A stretch of DNA of 64,000 nucleotides, from positions 1,364,001 through 1,428,000 of the forward strand of contig NZ_CP049298.1 of NCBI RefSeq assembly GCF_011058315.1, read 5' to 3'. Shown here one piece after another: positions 19,700-27,372 of the stretch (positions within the stretch are counted from its first letter, which is position 1; the number at the start of each line of letters is the position of its first letter). Origin of the DNA: Chryseobacterium sp. POL2 (GTDB lineage Bacteria; Bacteroidota; Bacteroidia; Flavobacteriales; Weeksellaceae). Under the pieces are notes generated by a model that saw only the letters and a program-made list of their open reading frames with translations, was not told the DNA's origin and searched no databases. The translations under genes and the position numbers were made by a program.

Positions 19700-20296
19700 T
19701 TAATTATTTAAGGATAAAACTTCATTTCGCACCCAAACCGGAGCATTTAAAATTTCTTCTTTTAAAATTTCTACCGGAACTTTCTCCAATGCCTGATTGA
19801 TTTTTGGTTTAACTTCGTCCGTAATATTCTCTTTTCCTAATTCCTTCAAACCCTGTACAATATTGGACAGGACTTTATTTTTTATTGCCAAATTCTTAGG
19901 AGCTGTTTTCTTAAAAGTAATTGTTCTTTTCCCCACTTTGATTTTACGGGGAGCACCGTCTGTAAGATAAATTACATTCATAGGGATTTGAGTAGATATT
20001 CCCAATTGCTGTAAAGCATAAATGCCTGTAGGAATAATCCGTATTTTATCTCTTTTCGCAATTGCTTCGGCTATACTTTCTGTAGATGGATACAATATCC
20101 CTAATTCTTTATCAATTTTGGGATAGAGGTATATGCCGTGTGCTAATCTTACTAGAAGTTGTTTTTTTTCTAAACGTAGCAATACCTTTTTCACGTTTTC
20201 GGCAGTACCAAACTCCGCAAAATCTGAAACAAAAATTATCGCTCCTTTTTTTAAATTTAATATCTTATCTTCTAGCTGACTATGAATAGATTGCAT
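19700..20296 (-). CDS. abiEi: AbiEi-type antitoxin (DUF6088 family)
   Basis: A 198-aa protein. The N-terminal winged HTH (residues 15-60: FVSDFAEFGTAENVKKVLLR, then LVRLAHGIYLYPK) and the following AbiEi-type domain (ESIAEAIAKRDKIRIIPTG) match DUF6088/AbiEi antitoxins, which repress their own promoter. It is the first gene of the minus-strand defence operon. Two 29-bp palindromes lie upstream at 20317 and 20440 and are good operator candidates. Confidence 0.8.
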   Translation of the reverse strand: MQSIHSQLEDKILNLKKGAIIFVSDFAEFGTAENVKKVLLRLEKKQLLVRLAHGIYLYPKIDKELGILYPSTESIAEAIAKRDKIRIIPTGIYALQQLGISTQIPMNVIYLTDGAPRKIKVGKRTITFKKTAPKNLAIKNKVLSNIVQGLKELGKENITDEVKPKINQALEKVPVEILKEEILNAPVWVRNEVLSLNN

Positions 20297-20316
20297 TATT
20301 AAAAATACTTATTATT

Positions 20317-20345
20317 TGTCCCAAATTTAGTGAAAATTTGGGACA
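20317..20345. promoter_or_regulatory. Operator-like palindrome 1 upstream of abiEi
   Basis: A 29-bp perfect inverted repeat: TGTCCCAAATTT, 5-nt spacer, AAATTTGGGACA. It lies 20 bp upstream of the abiEi start and has the same ends and length as the palindrome at 20440. Confidence 0.6.
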
Positions 20346-20439
20346 GTATTTTATTGTTTAATGAAAATAATATTTTCTTGATAAACTTAAATTTCAATAA
20401 TAAACCTAATTGGTTTATTAACCAAATTCAGGTTTATTC

Positions 20440-20468
20440 TGTCCCAAAAATTTACTATAATTGGGACA
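20440..20468. promoter_or_regulatory. Operator-like palindrome 2 upstream of abiEi
   Basis: TGTCCCAA, 13-nt spacer, TTGGGACA: 29 bp, the same outer half-sites as palindrome 1 and 123 bp away. Paired identical sites suggest cooperative binding by AbiEi. Confidence 0.55.
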
Positions 20469-20471
20469 AAA

Positions 20472-20512
20472 CATTTGCGATATGCTACACATTTTGTAGC
20501 ATATCGCAAATG
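20472..20512. repeat. Perfect 18-bp inverted repeat with 5-nt loop
   Basis: CATTTGCGATATGCTACA pairs with its exact complement at 20495-20512. It follows the dnaC-like gene on the minus strand but has no T tract. It could end that transcript, or be a site used by the replication module. Confidence 0.75.
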
Positions 20513-20557
20513 AAATATGATCGTATAAACTCCGTTGTAACTCCGAAGAAGCTCCGT

Positions 20558-21199
20558 TCATTTTCTTTTATCATCTGAAGATTCTTCATACCCAAACAAA
20601 TTAAACATTTCACGCATTCTTGAACGCAAACGATTGCCGTATTGGGATTCTATCTCTCCCGCAGACAAGTTTGTTGTAAGGTGTGTTATCAAGTCTTTTT
20701 CTTTGAATAAATCGTAGCGAGTTAAAAGAATCTCTGCCATAACGTTACAGTCGTTGCCGAAATATTTGGATGAGGTTTCTGTTCCTAAATCGTCAAAGCA
20801 AAGATATCTTGGTTTTTGCTGATTATTATACGGAATTCCGTTTGAGTATTTTTCTAATATTTCGTAGCCTTCCCGCATAAATTCTGAAACAATATGACGG
20901 GTTGATACAATCCCGTATTTTGCTGCAGGGAAATTGCAGTATCTCAAGATTTTGAATAGTGTTGTTTTTCCGCATCCGATAGGACCAGATAATAAAATTC
21001 CTTTGTTGAGGTCAAAGTTCATTTCTTTTGCTACCAAATCATCTTTCAACATCCAGGCAATCAAGGCGAAAATAATTCCTTTTTCGGATTCTGAAATAAC
21101 ATATTCTTTGCCGATAAATTTTGATGCTTTCTTTCGGAACCAAGGAATGATTTTGTTATAATCATAACGGCTCTCGATAGCTTTTTCCGGTAGTTGCAT
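20558..21199 (-). CDS. DnaC/IstB-like ATPase (helicase loader)
   Basis: A 213-aa P-loop ATPase: Walker A GPIGCGKTT at 72-80, Walker B CFDDLG at 134-139, sensor I TTNLS near 175, and an arginine-rich RLRSRMREMF near the C-terminus. The domain is that of DnaC/DnaI loaders that place the replicative helicase on DNA. The gene overlaps the upstream winged-helix gene by 38 bp, which fits a two-gene replication or maintenance unit of the island. Confidence 0.8.
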   Translation of the reverse strand: MQLPEKAIESRYDYNKIIPWFRKKASKFIGKEYVISESEKGIIFALIAWMLKDDLVAKEMNFDLNKGILLSGPIGCGKTTLFKILRYCNFPAAKYGIVSTRHIVSEFMREGYEILEKYSNGIPYNNQQKPRYLCFDDLGTETSSKYFGNDCNVMAEILLTRYDLFKEKDLITHLTTNLSAGEIESQYGNRLRSRMREMFNLFGYEESSDDKRK

Positions 21200-22001
21200 T
21201 GAGATTGGTATTTTTTGTTGTGGTGAGATTCTTCTCTACGCTCTGAATGACAGATGAAGAACTAAATTTTTTGGAATTCAAGAGCCAGTTTCTTGCGGCT
21301 GCCTGCCAGTTTTTCATTTTGGATTTTCCGCCTACCAGCCAACCGTTACTCTCGTAATGATTGAAAAATTTTTCAGCTTCTTCTAATGATGCTTCTTTTT
21401 CTGCGAAATACATTTGGATTTCGGGAATGTGTGGCGGGCAGAAATTAGTTGTCGGTTGATGGTTGTTTGTTGATAGAGACTCTTCATTGGGCTGCTCTTC
21501 TTCATTAGGAATGACAAAACCTTGTTCAAATAATGAATTACTTTCGGGTGGGGTTACAATAGTTTTATTGTTTGATATGTTTGTATTGTTTATAGAAGGT
21601 ATTAATGCTTGTCTATTAGATGTATCGTTTTTGATATGGTGCTGGTCTAATGCTTGTTCGGAGGTTGTTTGTTTTTTGTTATGCTTCTTATTCAAATTCT
21701 TAACATCTGAATTTTCAAAGTTGTAGAGATTTACCAAGCTGCCTTTGTATGGATTGAAAGAGGGAATGTATTCGATATAACCAAAATTCTGTAATTCTTT
21801 GATGCATTTGTGATAAGTCCCAAATGCTGATATTTTGCTTAACCTCATCATTTCGTTTCGGGAAATGCTGATAGGGTTCTGAAAATGATTTAGATTCCAA
21901 AACTGAAACAATGCAAGATACAAACTGATATGTGTCGGATTCAGGCGTTCGTCCAGTTGGATCTTGTCATAAAAACCTGTAAGATGTCGAATATAGTTCA
22001 T
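21162..22001 (-). CDS. Replication-module winged-helix protein (DnaD/DnaT-like layout)
   Basis: A 279-aa protein. Residues 1-95 form a winged helix (ISRNEMMRLSKISAFGTYHKCIKELQNFGYIEY), followed by a polar Asn/Thr/Gln-rich linker (about 100-180) and a C-terminal block (QMYFAEKEASLEEAEKFFNH ... WQAAARNWL) seen in Bacteroidota mobile-element proteins encoded beside DnaC-like loaders. It probably recruits the loader to DNA, but this is inferred from gene order. Confidence 0.65.
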   Translation of the reverse strand: MNYIRHLTGFYDKIQLDERLNPTHISLYLALFQFWNLNHFQNPISISRNEMMRLSKISAFGTYHKCIKELQNFGYIEYIPSFNPYKGSLVNLYNFENSDVKNLNKKHNKKQTTSEQALDQHHIKNDTSNRQALIPSINNTNISNNKTIVTPPESNSLFEQGFVIPNEEEQPNEESLSTNNHQPTTNFCPPHIPEIQMYFAEKEASLEEAEKFFNHYESNGWLVGGKSKMKNWQAAARNWLLNSKKFSSSSVIQSVEKNLTTTKNTNLNATTGKSYREPL

Positions 22002-22007
22002 AACAAG

Positions 22008-22265
22008 CTATTTTTGATTCAACATTTTTTCTATGTCTTGATAGTTGTAATACAATGTGCCTCCAACTCTGGAATAACGAAGTGTGCCATTTACACGAAG
22101 GTTTTGTAATGTTCCAGAGGAAATTTTCAAAAGTTCTTTGACTTCTGAGGAACGAAGCCATAATTTCTGCTCCGAAGTTTTGATGTGAAACAGATTTTTA
22201 ATCTCTTCCAATAATTCATCTTTGAATTCCTGAAGGTCTTCTTTGGTAATAATGCTTACTGCCAT
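22008..22265 (-). CDS. HTH protein (MerR/excisionase-like)
   Basis: An 85-aa protein. A leading helix (residues 5-30) is followed by an HTH_17-type domain: KLWLRSSEVKELLKISSGTL and VNGTLRYSRVGGTLYYNYQD. Such proteins sit next to replication or excision genes in Bacteroidota integrative elements and act as excisionases or regulators. Its stop is 6 bp from the winged-helix gene. A palindrome lies 58 bp upstream of its start. Confidence 0.75.
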   Translation of the reverse strand: MAVSIITKEDLQEFKDELLEEIKNLFHIKTSEQKLWLRSSEVKELLKISSGTLQNLRVNGTLRYSRVGGTLYYNYQDIEKMLNQK

Positions 22266-22322
22266 AATTTTTTTATATTAAAGATTATGGTTTCAAAATT
22301 GTGTGTTTTGAATGGAACTTTT

Positions 22323-22350
22323 TCAGAAGGTTTACAGAAGTTCTGAAAGA
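22323..22350. promoter_or_regulatory. Palindrome upstream of the HTH gene
   Basis: TTTCAGAA, 12-nt spacer, TTCTGAAA. It lies between rteC and the HTH gene, where a regulator of the excision/replication genes would bind. Confidence 0.4.
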
Positions 22351-22381
22351 TTTTGGTTGAAAAAAGTATAAAATCTATTGT

Positions 22382-23230
22382 TTATGGCGTTTCGTCCACA
22401 TCATCCATTTTTCTGGTAAGGACTTCTTTCAGTAAATCCAGAAATTTTGTTCTTGCATTTTTTCTTTCGCGCAATTCGAGGAAACTTCTGTGGTATTGTC
22501 CAAGATCTATATTAAACATTTTCTCAAACAAATCTACTGTTGCATTGAGTTCTAATTGTCCGTGATTAAAGACTCCGGCAGCATTTAATGCATACAATAA
22601 TTCTATCAAAGAAACTTTTGTTCCCGTCCAATAAACTGCTGATTTTGGCAGAACTTCTGACTGACTTCTGTTTTCTTTTCTATCCAGATTGAACAGCTGG
22701 TCTTCCAAGTATACCTGAATAAGATCGTTTGCGAGAATCTTTGCCACTTTAAAATCGTGAGAAGTACAAAAATCCAAATCGGCTTCGAAATAGAAACTGT
22801 CTAAACTCTGCTTAATATCAAATGTTCCCCGCAAAAAATATTTGTAGTCCAGATAGGTGCTTCCTGTTCTGTAATATTTGTAGAAATCCAAATTATTATC
22901 AAAAAAACGCTTAAGCTTTGTCAACTCATTGTTATAATATTTTTTTACAATACGTAGTCCTCCGTACGGTTTTTTAGTTTCAATTTTATAAATGGTGTTA
23001 TAGTATATTCTTTTGGAGGTAAATTGTGGTTTGACCTCTTTAAAAAACGAAATTTCTTCCTGCTGCGATCTGAAATTGTATTTTGAAACAAGCTTTTTTA
23101 GTTTACCTATGGATTCTATACAAATTTCTAATGCCTTCTCACTTTTATACACCATATTGTCGGTTTCCAAATCTATAAAATGGAGCTGTTCGATAAGATT
23201 TTGCAATAATGTATTTGTACGGTTTATCAT
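22382..23230 (-). CDS. rteC: RteC-family regulator
   Basis: A 282-aa protein from the ATG at 23230; the longer frame reads through the terminator of the upstream gene. The family blocks are clear: KKYYNNELTKLKRFFDNNLD, YYRTGSTYLDYKYFLRGTFD, DSFYFEADLDFCTSHDFKVA and a C-terminal FLELRERKNARTKFLD. In CTnDOT, RteC activates excision functions downstream of RteA/RteB. No RteA/B genes are present here, so input must come from elsewhere. It lies just upstream of the HTH and replication genes, as expected for a controller of excision. Confidence 0.8.
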   Translation of the reverse strand: MINRTNTLLQNLIEQLHFIDLETDNMVYKSEKALEICIESIGKLKKLVSKYNFRSQQEEISFFKEVKPQFTSKRIYYNTIYKIETKKPYGGLRIVKKYYNNELTKLKRFFDNNLDFYKYYRTGSTYLDYKYFLRGTFDIKQSLDSFYFEADLDFCTSHDFKVAKILANDLIQVYLEDQLFNLDRKENRSQSEVLPKSAVYWTGTKVSLIELLYALNAAGVFNHGQLELNATVDLFEKMFNIDLGQYHRSFLELRERKNARTKFLDLLKEVLTRKMDDVDETP

Positions 23231-23242
23231 TTTTACTTTATT

Positions 23243-23266
23243 AAAAAAGGAGGCTTTTCGCCTCCT
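23243..23266 (-). terminator. Terminator of the HTH gene at 23271
   Basis: On the minus strand AGGAGGC and GCCTCCT form a 7-bp GC-rich stem followed by a run of T. It separates rteC from the upstream three-gene group. Confidence 0.85.
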
Positions 23267-23270
23267 CATA

Positions 23271-23594
23271 TTACACAACAAACATCTTCTTCCACTTTGC
23301 CACCGTATTTCTACTCAGACTAAAATGAATCGCTAACTGGCTATTATTAAGTTTGTGTTTTTTCTGATAATCTAATATCTTCAAAATATCAGACTTGCCA
23401 TAAGAGCGATGTTTTTGGCTGTATAATTCGGTTTCTTTATCAACCCCAAAGATTTGTTTATTAATTTTGATAATGTCTATTGATGTAAGATTACCTTTTT
23501 GCAACAACGGAAGGCAATCTTCTATTTTTTGTGGAAATTTATATTCAAGAATGTCAGCAAATATCCGTTTGTAATCAATATTTATATTTTTCAT
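23271..23594 (-). CDS. HTH protein, third gene of a small HTH operon
   Basis: A 107-aa protein. The C-terminal 45 residues (KSDILKILDYQKKHKLNNSQ ... FSLSRNTVAKWKKMF) form an HTH of the transposase/Trp-repressor-like kind. The N-terminal half is helical and unrecognised. It starts 9 bp after the preceding gene and ends at a strong terminator. These small HTH genes lie downstream of the secreted proteins at 24-27 kb and may be co-transcribed with them. Confidence 0.6.
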   Translation of the reverse strand: MKNINIDYKRIFADILEYKFPQKIEDCLPLLQKGNLTSIDIIKINKQIFGVDKETELYSQKHRSYGKSDILKILDYQKKHKLNNSQLAIHFSLSRNTVAKWKKMFVV

Positions 23595-23603
23595 TATGAT
23601 TAT

Positions 23604-23933
23604 TTAATTTGAATCTTTTTCGGGGAAATGGTTTTTTATTTTGGTTATAAGATTGGATACCAGATACCCGCGGTTGTTGTCATTGTTTTGATAGAAAATA
23701 TTTCTCACTGCAAAACCAAAAACATATTCCGTAATTGTAATATCTGTTACTTTTTCGTTTTCTATCATAAAAGCAATCTCATCTTTTCATATTATTTTCC
23801 TAGAAAGAGAATAGAACAAAATATTGCTATCAGAAAATTGCAGAGGTTTTCCCAGTTTTCTATGGATATCTTCTACTGTTTTTCCCAGATATTCTTTTAG
23901 GTATTTTTGAAGTTTTTGTATTTGTCTATCCAT
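23604..23933 (-). pseudogene. Small hypothetical gene split by an in-frame TGA
   Basis: From the ATG at 23933 the frame runs 48 codons, hits TGA at 23787-23789, and continues in the same frame for 60 residues to TAA at 23604. Reading Trp (TGG) at the stop yields a 109-aa protein: KLQKYLKEYLGKTVEDIHRK, then ITITEYVFGFAVRNIFY. It overlaps the upstream HTH gene by 37 bp and ends 9 bp before the next start, so it was a normal operon member. No domain recognised. Confidence 0.6.
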
Positions 23934-24337
23934 TTGTAAAGAGTAGTTTTGGGAATACCGTATTGTTCGATCACTTGATTTTTGGTCATTTCTCCATTCT
24001 CCATCCGTTCCAGAATAAAATCTATGATTTCTTTGGTATAAATATTTTTACGAAATTGAGGCAATGCAGATTTTTTAGATTTTATTTTATCATTTTCTGT
24101 ACGTGCCGAAGGCGGGGCATATAAAATAAGATGCTGTGTATAAACCCTGAAAAAATCATAATCAAGAAGTTTGCTCCATTTTAGAAGCAGTTCCGTATCA
24201 AGACTTTTACTTTCATACATTTCAGAAATATGTTCTTCTGAACATTTTAGAAAATTACAAATACGGGATATTTCTATCCCGCTTTCTGTAACTTTGGTTT
24301 TCATCATTTGTCCAATATGGATGTCTTTGAAAATCAT
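23897..24337 (-). CDS. HTH protein with transposase-like C-terminal domain
   Basis: A 146-aa product from the ATG at 24337 (MIFKDIHIGQMMKTKVTESG); the longer frame runs back into the secreted-protein gene in another frame. Residues 1-75 resemble a Cro/C1-type or phage-repressor-like helical domain, and residues 105-146 an HTH (MTKNQVIEQYGIPKTTLYKW) like that of transposase OrfA proteins. No transposase core is attached. It is probably a regulator of the local operon. Confidence 0.6.
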   Translation of the reverse strand: MIFKDIHIGQMMKTKVTESGIEISRICNFLKCSEEHISEMYESKSLDTELLLKWSKLLDYDFFRVYTQHLILYAPPSARTENDKIKSKKSALPQFRKNIYTKEIIDFILERMENGEMTKNQVIEQYGIPKTTLYKWIDKYKNFKNT

Positions 24338-24356
24338 TGTTTTTTTTATGCCATTA

Positions 24357-25490
24357 CTAATTATGCAACTTTTTCCAAGTAGTACCGGCACAACCATAAA
24401 AACTTTGGGAAGCATCATGGTACACCATTGTTCCCGGTTTGGTACAAGAACCTCCTTCGGTTACAGTACCGGCTGTGTTGGTAGAGGAAATTTTTACAGC
24501 ACCAGCAACCTCTAATTTTTCTTGAGGATAATTAACTCCTATACCTAAAAAACCTATAGGAGTATTTGGGTTAACGGAACGAACTTCTCTACCAAAAATA
24601 AAATTACCAATGTTCATGGTGTAGTCTTCTTCAGCCATAGCTTGTGTTAATGCTGTGAAATAACCTATAGAAATAGTCCTATTTTGTGTTGTTACACCAT
24701 GGTTATCTGTATGACTTTTATTTCCTGCATGATATCCTATCGCTAAATTATATTGTCCAGAAATATTATTACTTAAACTCCCTGATCCTAGTCCTGTATT
24801 GAATCTTCCAGATTCATTATTTTGCATCGAATTACTTCCTATAGCCGTATTATTATTTCCTGTTTGATTATTCATTAAAGCATTATTCCCATATACTGAA
24901 TTAAAAGACCCTGTTGTGTTTAAAGTTAGCCCTCCACCAACAACCACGTTGTTTACTCCTGTAGTTGTTTCATTACCTCCATTAATAAAAACGTTGAAAT
25001 TACTAAAGCTAGTGAACGGAATTATAAATCTTCCTGTAGGTGTAATACGAAGGTGTTCCTTATTGTTTACTTTGAAAACCAAAGGTTGATTATCTGTTGT
25101 TCCAATAAAATGAGTTGCAGGGTTTGTACCTGCATTACCACCTAATTTCCAGTCGTTCGAAGCTTCTGTAGTAACCGCTACCCATCGGTTACTTGTCGTA
25201 TTCCAGTAATAATAACCGGGTGTTACCGCATTAGCACCGGTAACTGTTGCGGTGTTGAACACCGTAAGGGCATTTACTCTATTGGGAACAGTGGTGGTGT
25301 CTGTTGTGCCTGTAAGGGCTACACGTGGTAGCAAAACCCCTTTGTCTGTAGCCTCAACTTCTAATACCGCACCTGCATTCTTAGTGGTTGGGTTAGTACC
25401 TATTTTCTGAGATGTAACCTGTGCGTTTGCATTCAACCCAAGAATAATAAATCCGAGAATCGTTGCTGATATTATATATCTGTTTTTCAT
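24357..25490 (-). CDS. Secreted YadA-head-like repeat protein (377 aa)
   Basis: A signal peptide ends at about residue 23 (LGLNANAQ). The N-terminal region (NPTTKNAGAVLEVEATDKGV ... PGYYYWNTTSNRW) is shared with flavobacterial tail-fibre-like surface proteins. Residues 170-270 contain degenerate about 14-residue repeats (GNNALMNNQTGNNNTAIGSN) like left-handed beta-roll YadA heads. The end (TKPGTMVYHDASQSFYGCAG) is not a T9SS sorting domain. Paralogue of the 503-aa protein 28 bp upstream. Confidence 0.7.
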   Translation of the reverse strand: MKNRYIISATILGFIILGLNANAQVTSQKIGTNPTTKNAGAVLEVEATDKGVLLPRVALTGTTDTTTVPNRVNALTVFNTATVTGANAVTPGYYYWNTTSNRWVAVTTEASNDWKLGGNAGTNPATHFIGTTDNQPLVFKVNNKEHLRITPTGRFIIPFTSFSNFNVFINGGNETTTGVNNVVVGGGLTLNTTGSFNSVYGNNALMNNQTGNNNTAIGSNSMQNNESGRFNTGLGSGSLSNNISGQYNLAIGYHAGNKSHTDNHGVTTQNRTISIGYFTALTQAMAEEDYTMNIGNFIFGREVRSVNPNTPIGFLGIGVNYPQEKLEVAGAVKISSTNTAGTVTEGGSCTKPGTMVYHDASQSFYGCAGTTWKKLHN

Positions 25491-25518
25491 TTTTTTTAAA
25501 TTTTTTATTAAGCTTATT

Positions 25519-27030
25519 TTAGTCGATTAAATACCATGCTGTACCGTCGGACTGTATGCGAAGGGTACTATTCACATTAAGTGAAGTGATACTGGTAGTC
25601 TCAGAAACTTTGATTGCACGGCTAAATGTTACCGCATTTGCTGTTTCGTCTATTTTACGAATAACCAAGATACGCCCTGTATTGGTTGCCAGTGTTGGGT
25701 TTGGTAACGTAATCGCGAAACCAGCCGTTGTTGCATTTGCCAAAATGGTATAATCGGTTGCAGTAACGGTATGTGCTGCTGTTACTTTGGCTATCGCATT
25801 TACATTAGCTACCGCTTGTCTGTCAACAGTTTTTAGTACACCTGTTGCATCGGCTACTACCATTTTGTCGGTGGCTGTACCAGCTCTTAAACCTTGAATG
25901 CGAACCGGGTCTGAACTACTATCAGGAGCATTTACGTGCAAGCGATGTTCCGGATTATTAACGCCTACACCGATAAAACCTGCCGGAGCATTAGGATTTT
26001 GGCTGGTTAATGCTCTACCAAAAATCAAGTTCCCGATGTTCATCGTATTGTCTTGTCCTACCAGCGTGTTTGGTATTCCGGTATGATCACCAATATTGAT
26101 GGAATATGACTCTGTTGTAATCCCCTGACTCATGACACCTGGGTTTGGATTCGCAGAACCGGAATAGTGTCCTAACGCTATGTTTCGACTCCCGGTTGTA
26201 GCATTAGACAGTGCTGCATTACCTATTGCAGTATTTGCGATACCTGTTGTATTAAGAATTAAACTTCCGTTACCTATTGCCGTATTGTTACTACCCGTTG
26301 TAATGGCTTCCATACTGTAATTACCAACAGCTGTATTACGTAGACCAGAAACTATTTTATTCAAACTAAAGTTTCCGACTGCTGTATTCCAAGAACCTTC
26401 TGTGTTTGCAGGCATAGATTGGGTACCCAACGCTAAATTGTAGGAACCTGTTGTATTGGCTACTAATGCGGCTTGCCCCAAAGCGGTGTTTCTGGTTCCG
26501 GTCATGGTTTCATTACCACCTTCAACCAAAACATTGGCTAAGGCAGACGGATTAGAAAAATCTAATCTTCCGGCAGGTGTAATGCGTAGTTTTTCTGAGT
26601 TGTTGACTCTGAAAACCAAAGGCTGTTCGTCAGTAGTTCCTACAAAATTATTTGCTGGGTTAGTACCTGTGTTACCGGTAAGCTTCCAATCGTTACTAGA
26701 TACAGCCCTCCAAACTCCGGCTGTAGCGGTTGGTTGGTCGTAATAGTAATACCCCGGTGAAGTAACGTTAATGGTTTTTGTTGCTGGTGCTGTATCGGCT
26801 TCGGTAACATAAATTAATGTTCCGTTTTGTGCCTGAGTATAGACTGCATTTTTTGCACGTAGTTGGTCGCCTGTAATACGTGGAGCAATAATACCATCTG
26901 CAGCAGTAACAGTGGTTGCTTTTCCAGTTACATCAAGTGTAGCTTGTGGTGTTTCGGTATTAATACCTACCTGACTAAATGCAGTTGTGGATACAACCAA
27001 ACAGCCTAGAAGAATGTACTTATTTTTCAT
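25519..27030 (-). CDS. Secreted YadA-head-like repeat protein (503 aa)
   Basis: A signal peptide (MKNKYILLGCLVVSTTAFS) is followed by QVGINTETPQATLDVTGKAT, the usual opening of these flavobacterial proteins. Residues 185-290 hold GNxAL / NTAIGN repeats in a beta-roll pattern, and the C-terminal 130 residues form a second beta-rich domain. Export is by Sec; surface anchoring is not evident. It is first in its operon and diverges from the AraC-type regulator at 27373, a likely controller. Confidence 0.7.
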   Translation of the reverse strand: MKNKYILLGCLVVSTTAFSQVGINTETPQATLDVTGKATTVTAADGIIAPRITGDQLRAKNAVYTQAQNGTLIYVTEADTAPATKTINVTSPGYYYYDQPTATAGVWRAVSSNDWKLTGNTGTNPANNFVGTTDEQPLVFRVNNSEKLRITPAGRLDFSNPSALANVLVEGGNETMTGTRNTALGQAALVANTTGSYNLALGTQSMPANTEGSWNTAVGNFSLNKIVSGLRNTAVGNYSMEAITTGSNNTAIGNGSLILNTTGIANTAIGNAALSNATTGSRNIALGHYSGSANPNPGVMSQGITTESYSINIGDHTGIPNTLVGQDNTMNIGNLIFGRALTSQNPNAPAGFIGVGVNNPEHRLHVNAPDSSSDPVRIQGLRAGTATDKMVVADATGVLKTVDRQAVANVNAIAKVTAAHTVTATDYTILANATTAGFAITLPNPTLATNTGRILVIRKIDETANAVTFSRAIKVSETTSITSLNVNSTLRIQSDGTAWYLID

Positions 27031-27372
27031 TTTGTTAATTTATTATACAATTATATGTTATTGTACTATTTGTAAAACGGTATTGTTTTGCGAACAAAAG
27101 CTTCACTTATTTTTGAAATAAGTCTGTGCGAAAATACATTGAAAAGTTTTTGTACATGGGTTTTTGTGTAGCACAATTACAGAATTTTGTTAGTTTTTTT
27201 ATTGATTATTGCCGATTATTATATGCATGATAAACAGCTATTTATAGATGTGTTTTTATTGTTTTTGTTTAGAACAAAATATTCGATGATTGATGTTTTT
27301 GAAATGACTAGTTTTTACCCTTTGTTTTTATATTTTTGCAACGCAATAAAAAATAATTGCATTAAAATAACC

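Noticed and set aside
12617-23933. Stop-codon recoding in the island
   Set aside because: The interrupted genes use TAG, TAA and TGA, and one has a frameshift instead. Neighbouring intact genes end normally with the same codons, so independent lesions are simpler.
24600-26500. Tandem DNA repeats or a CRISPR-like array in the secreted-protein genes
   Set aside because: The periodicity is at the protein level (GNxAL / NTAIGN units) with divergent DNA. There are no identical repeats with regular spacers and no cas genes.
27187-27372. Longer N-terminus of the TPR-AraC regulator
   Set aside because: It would start at TTG and place a hydrophobic stretch before a clear signal-like N-terminus at 27373.
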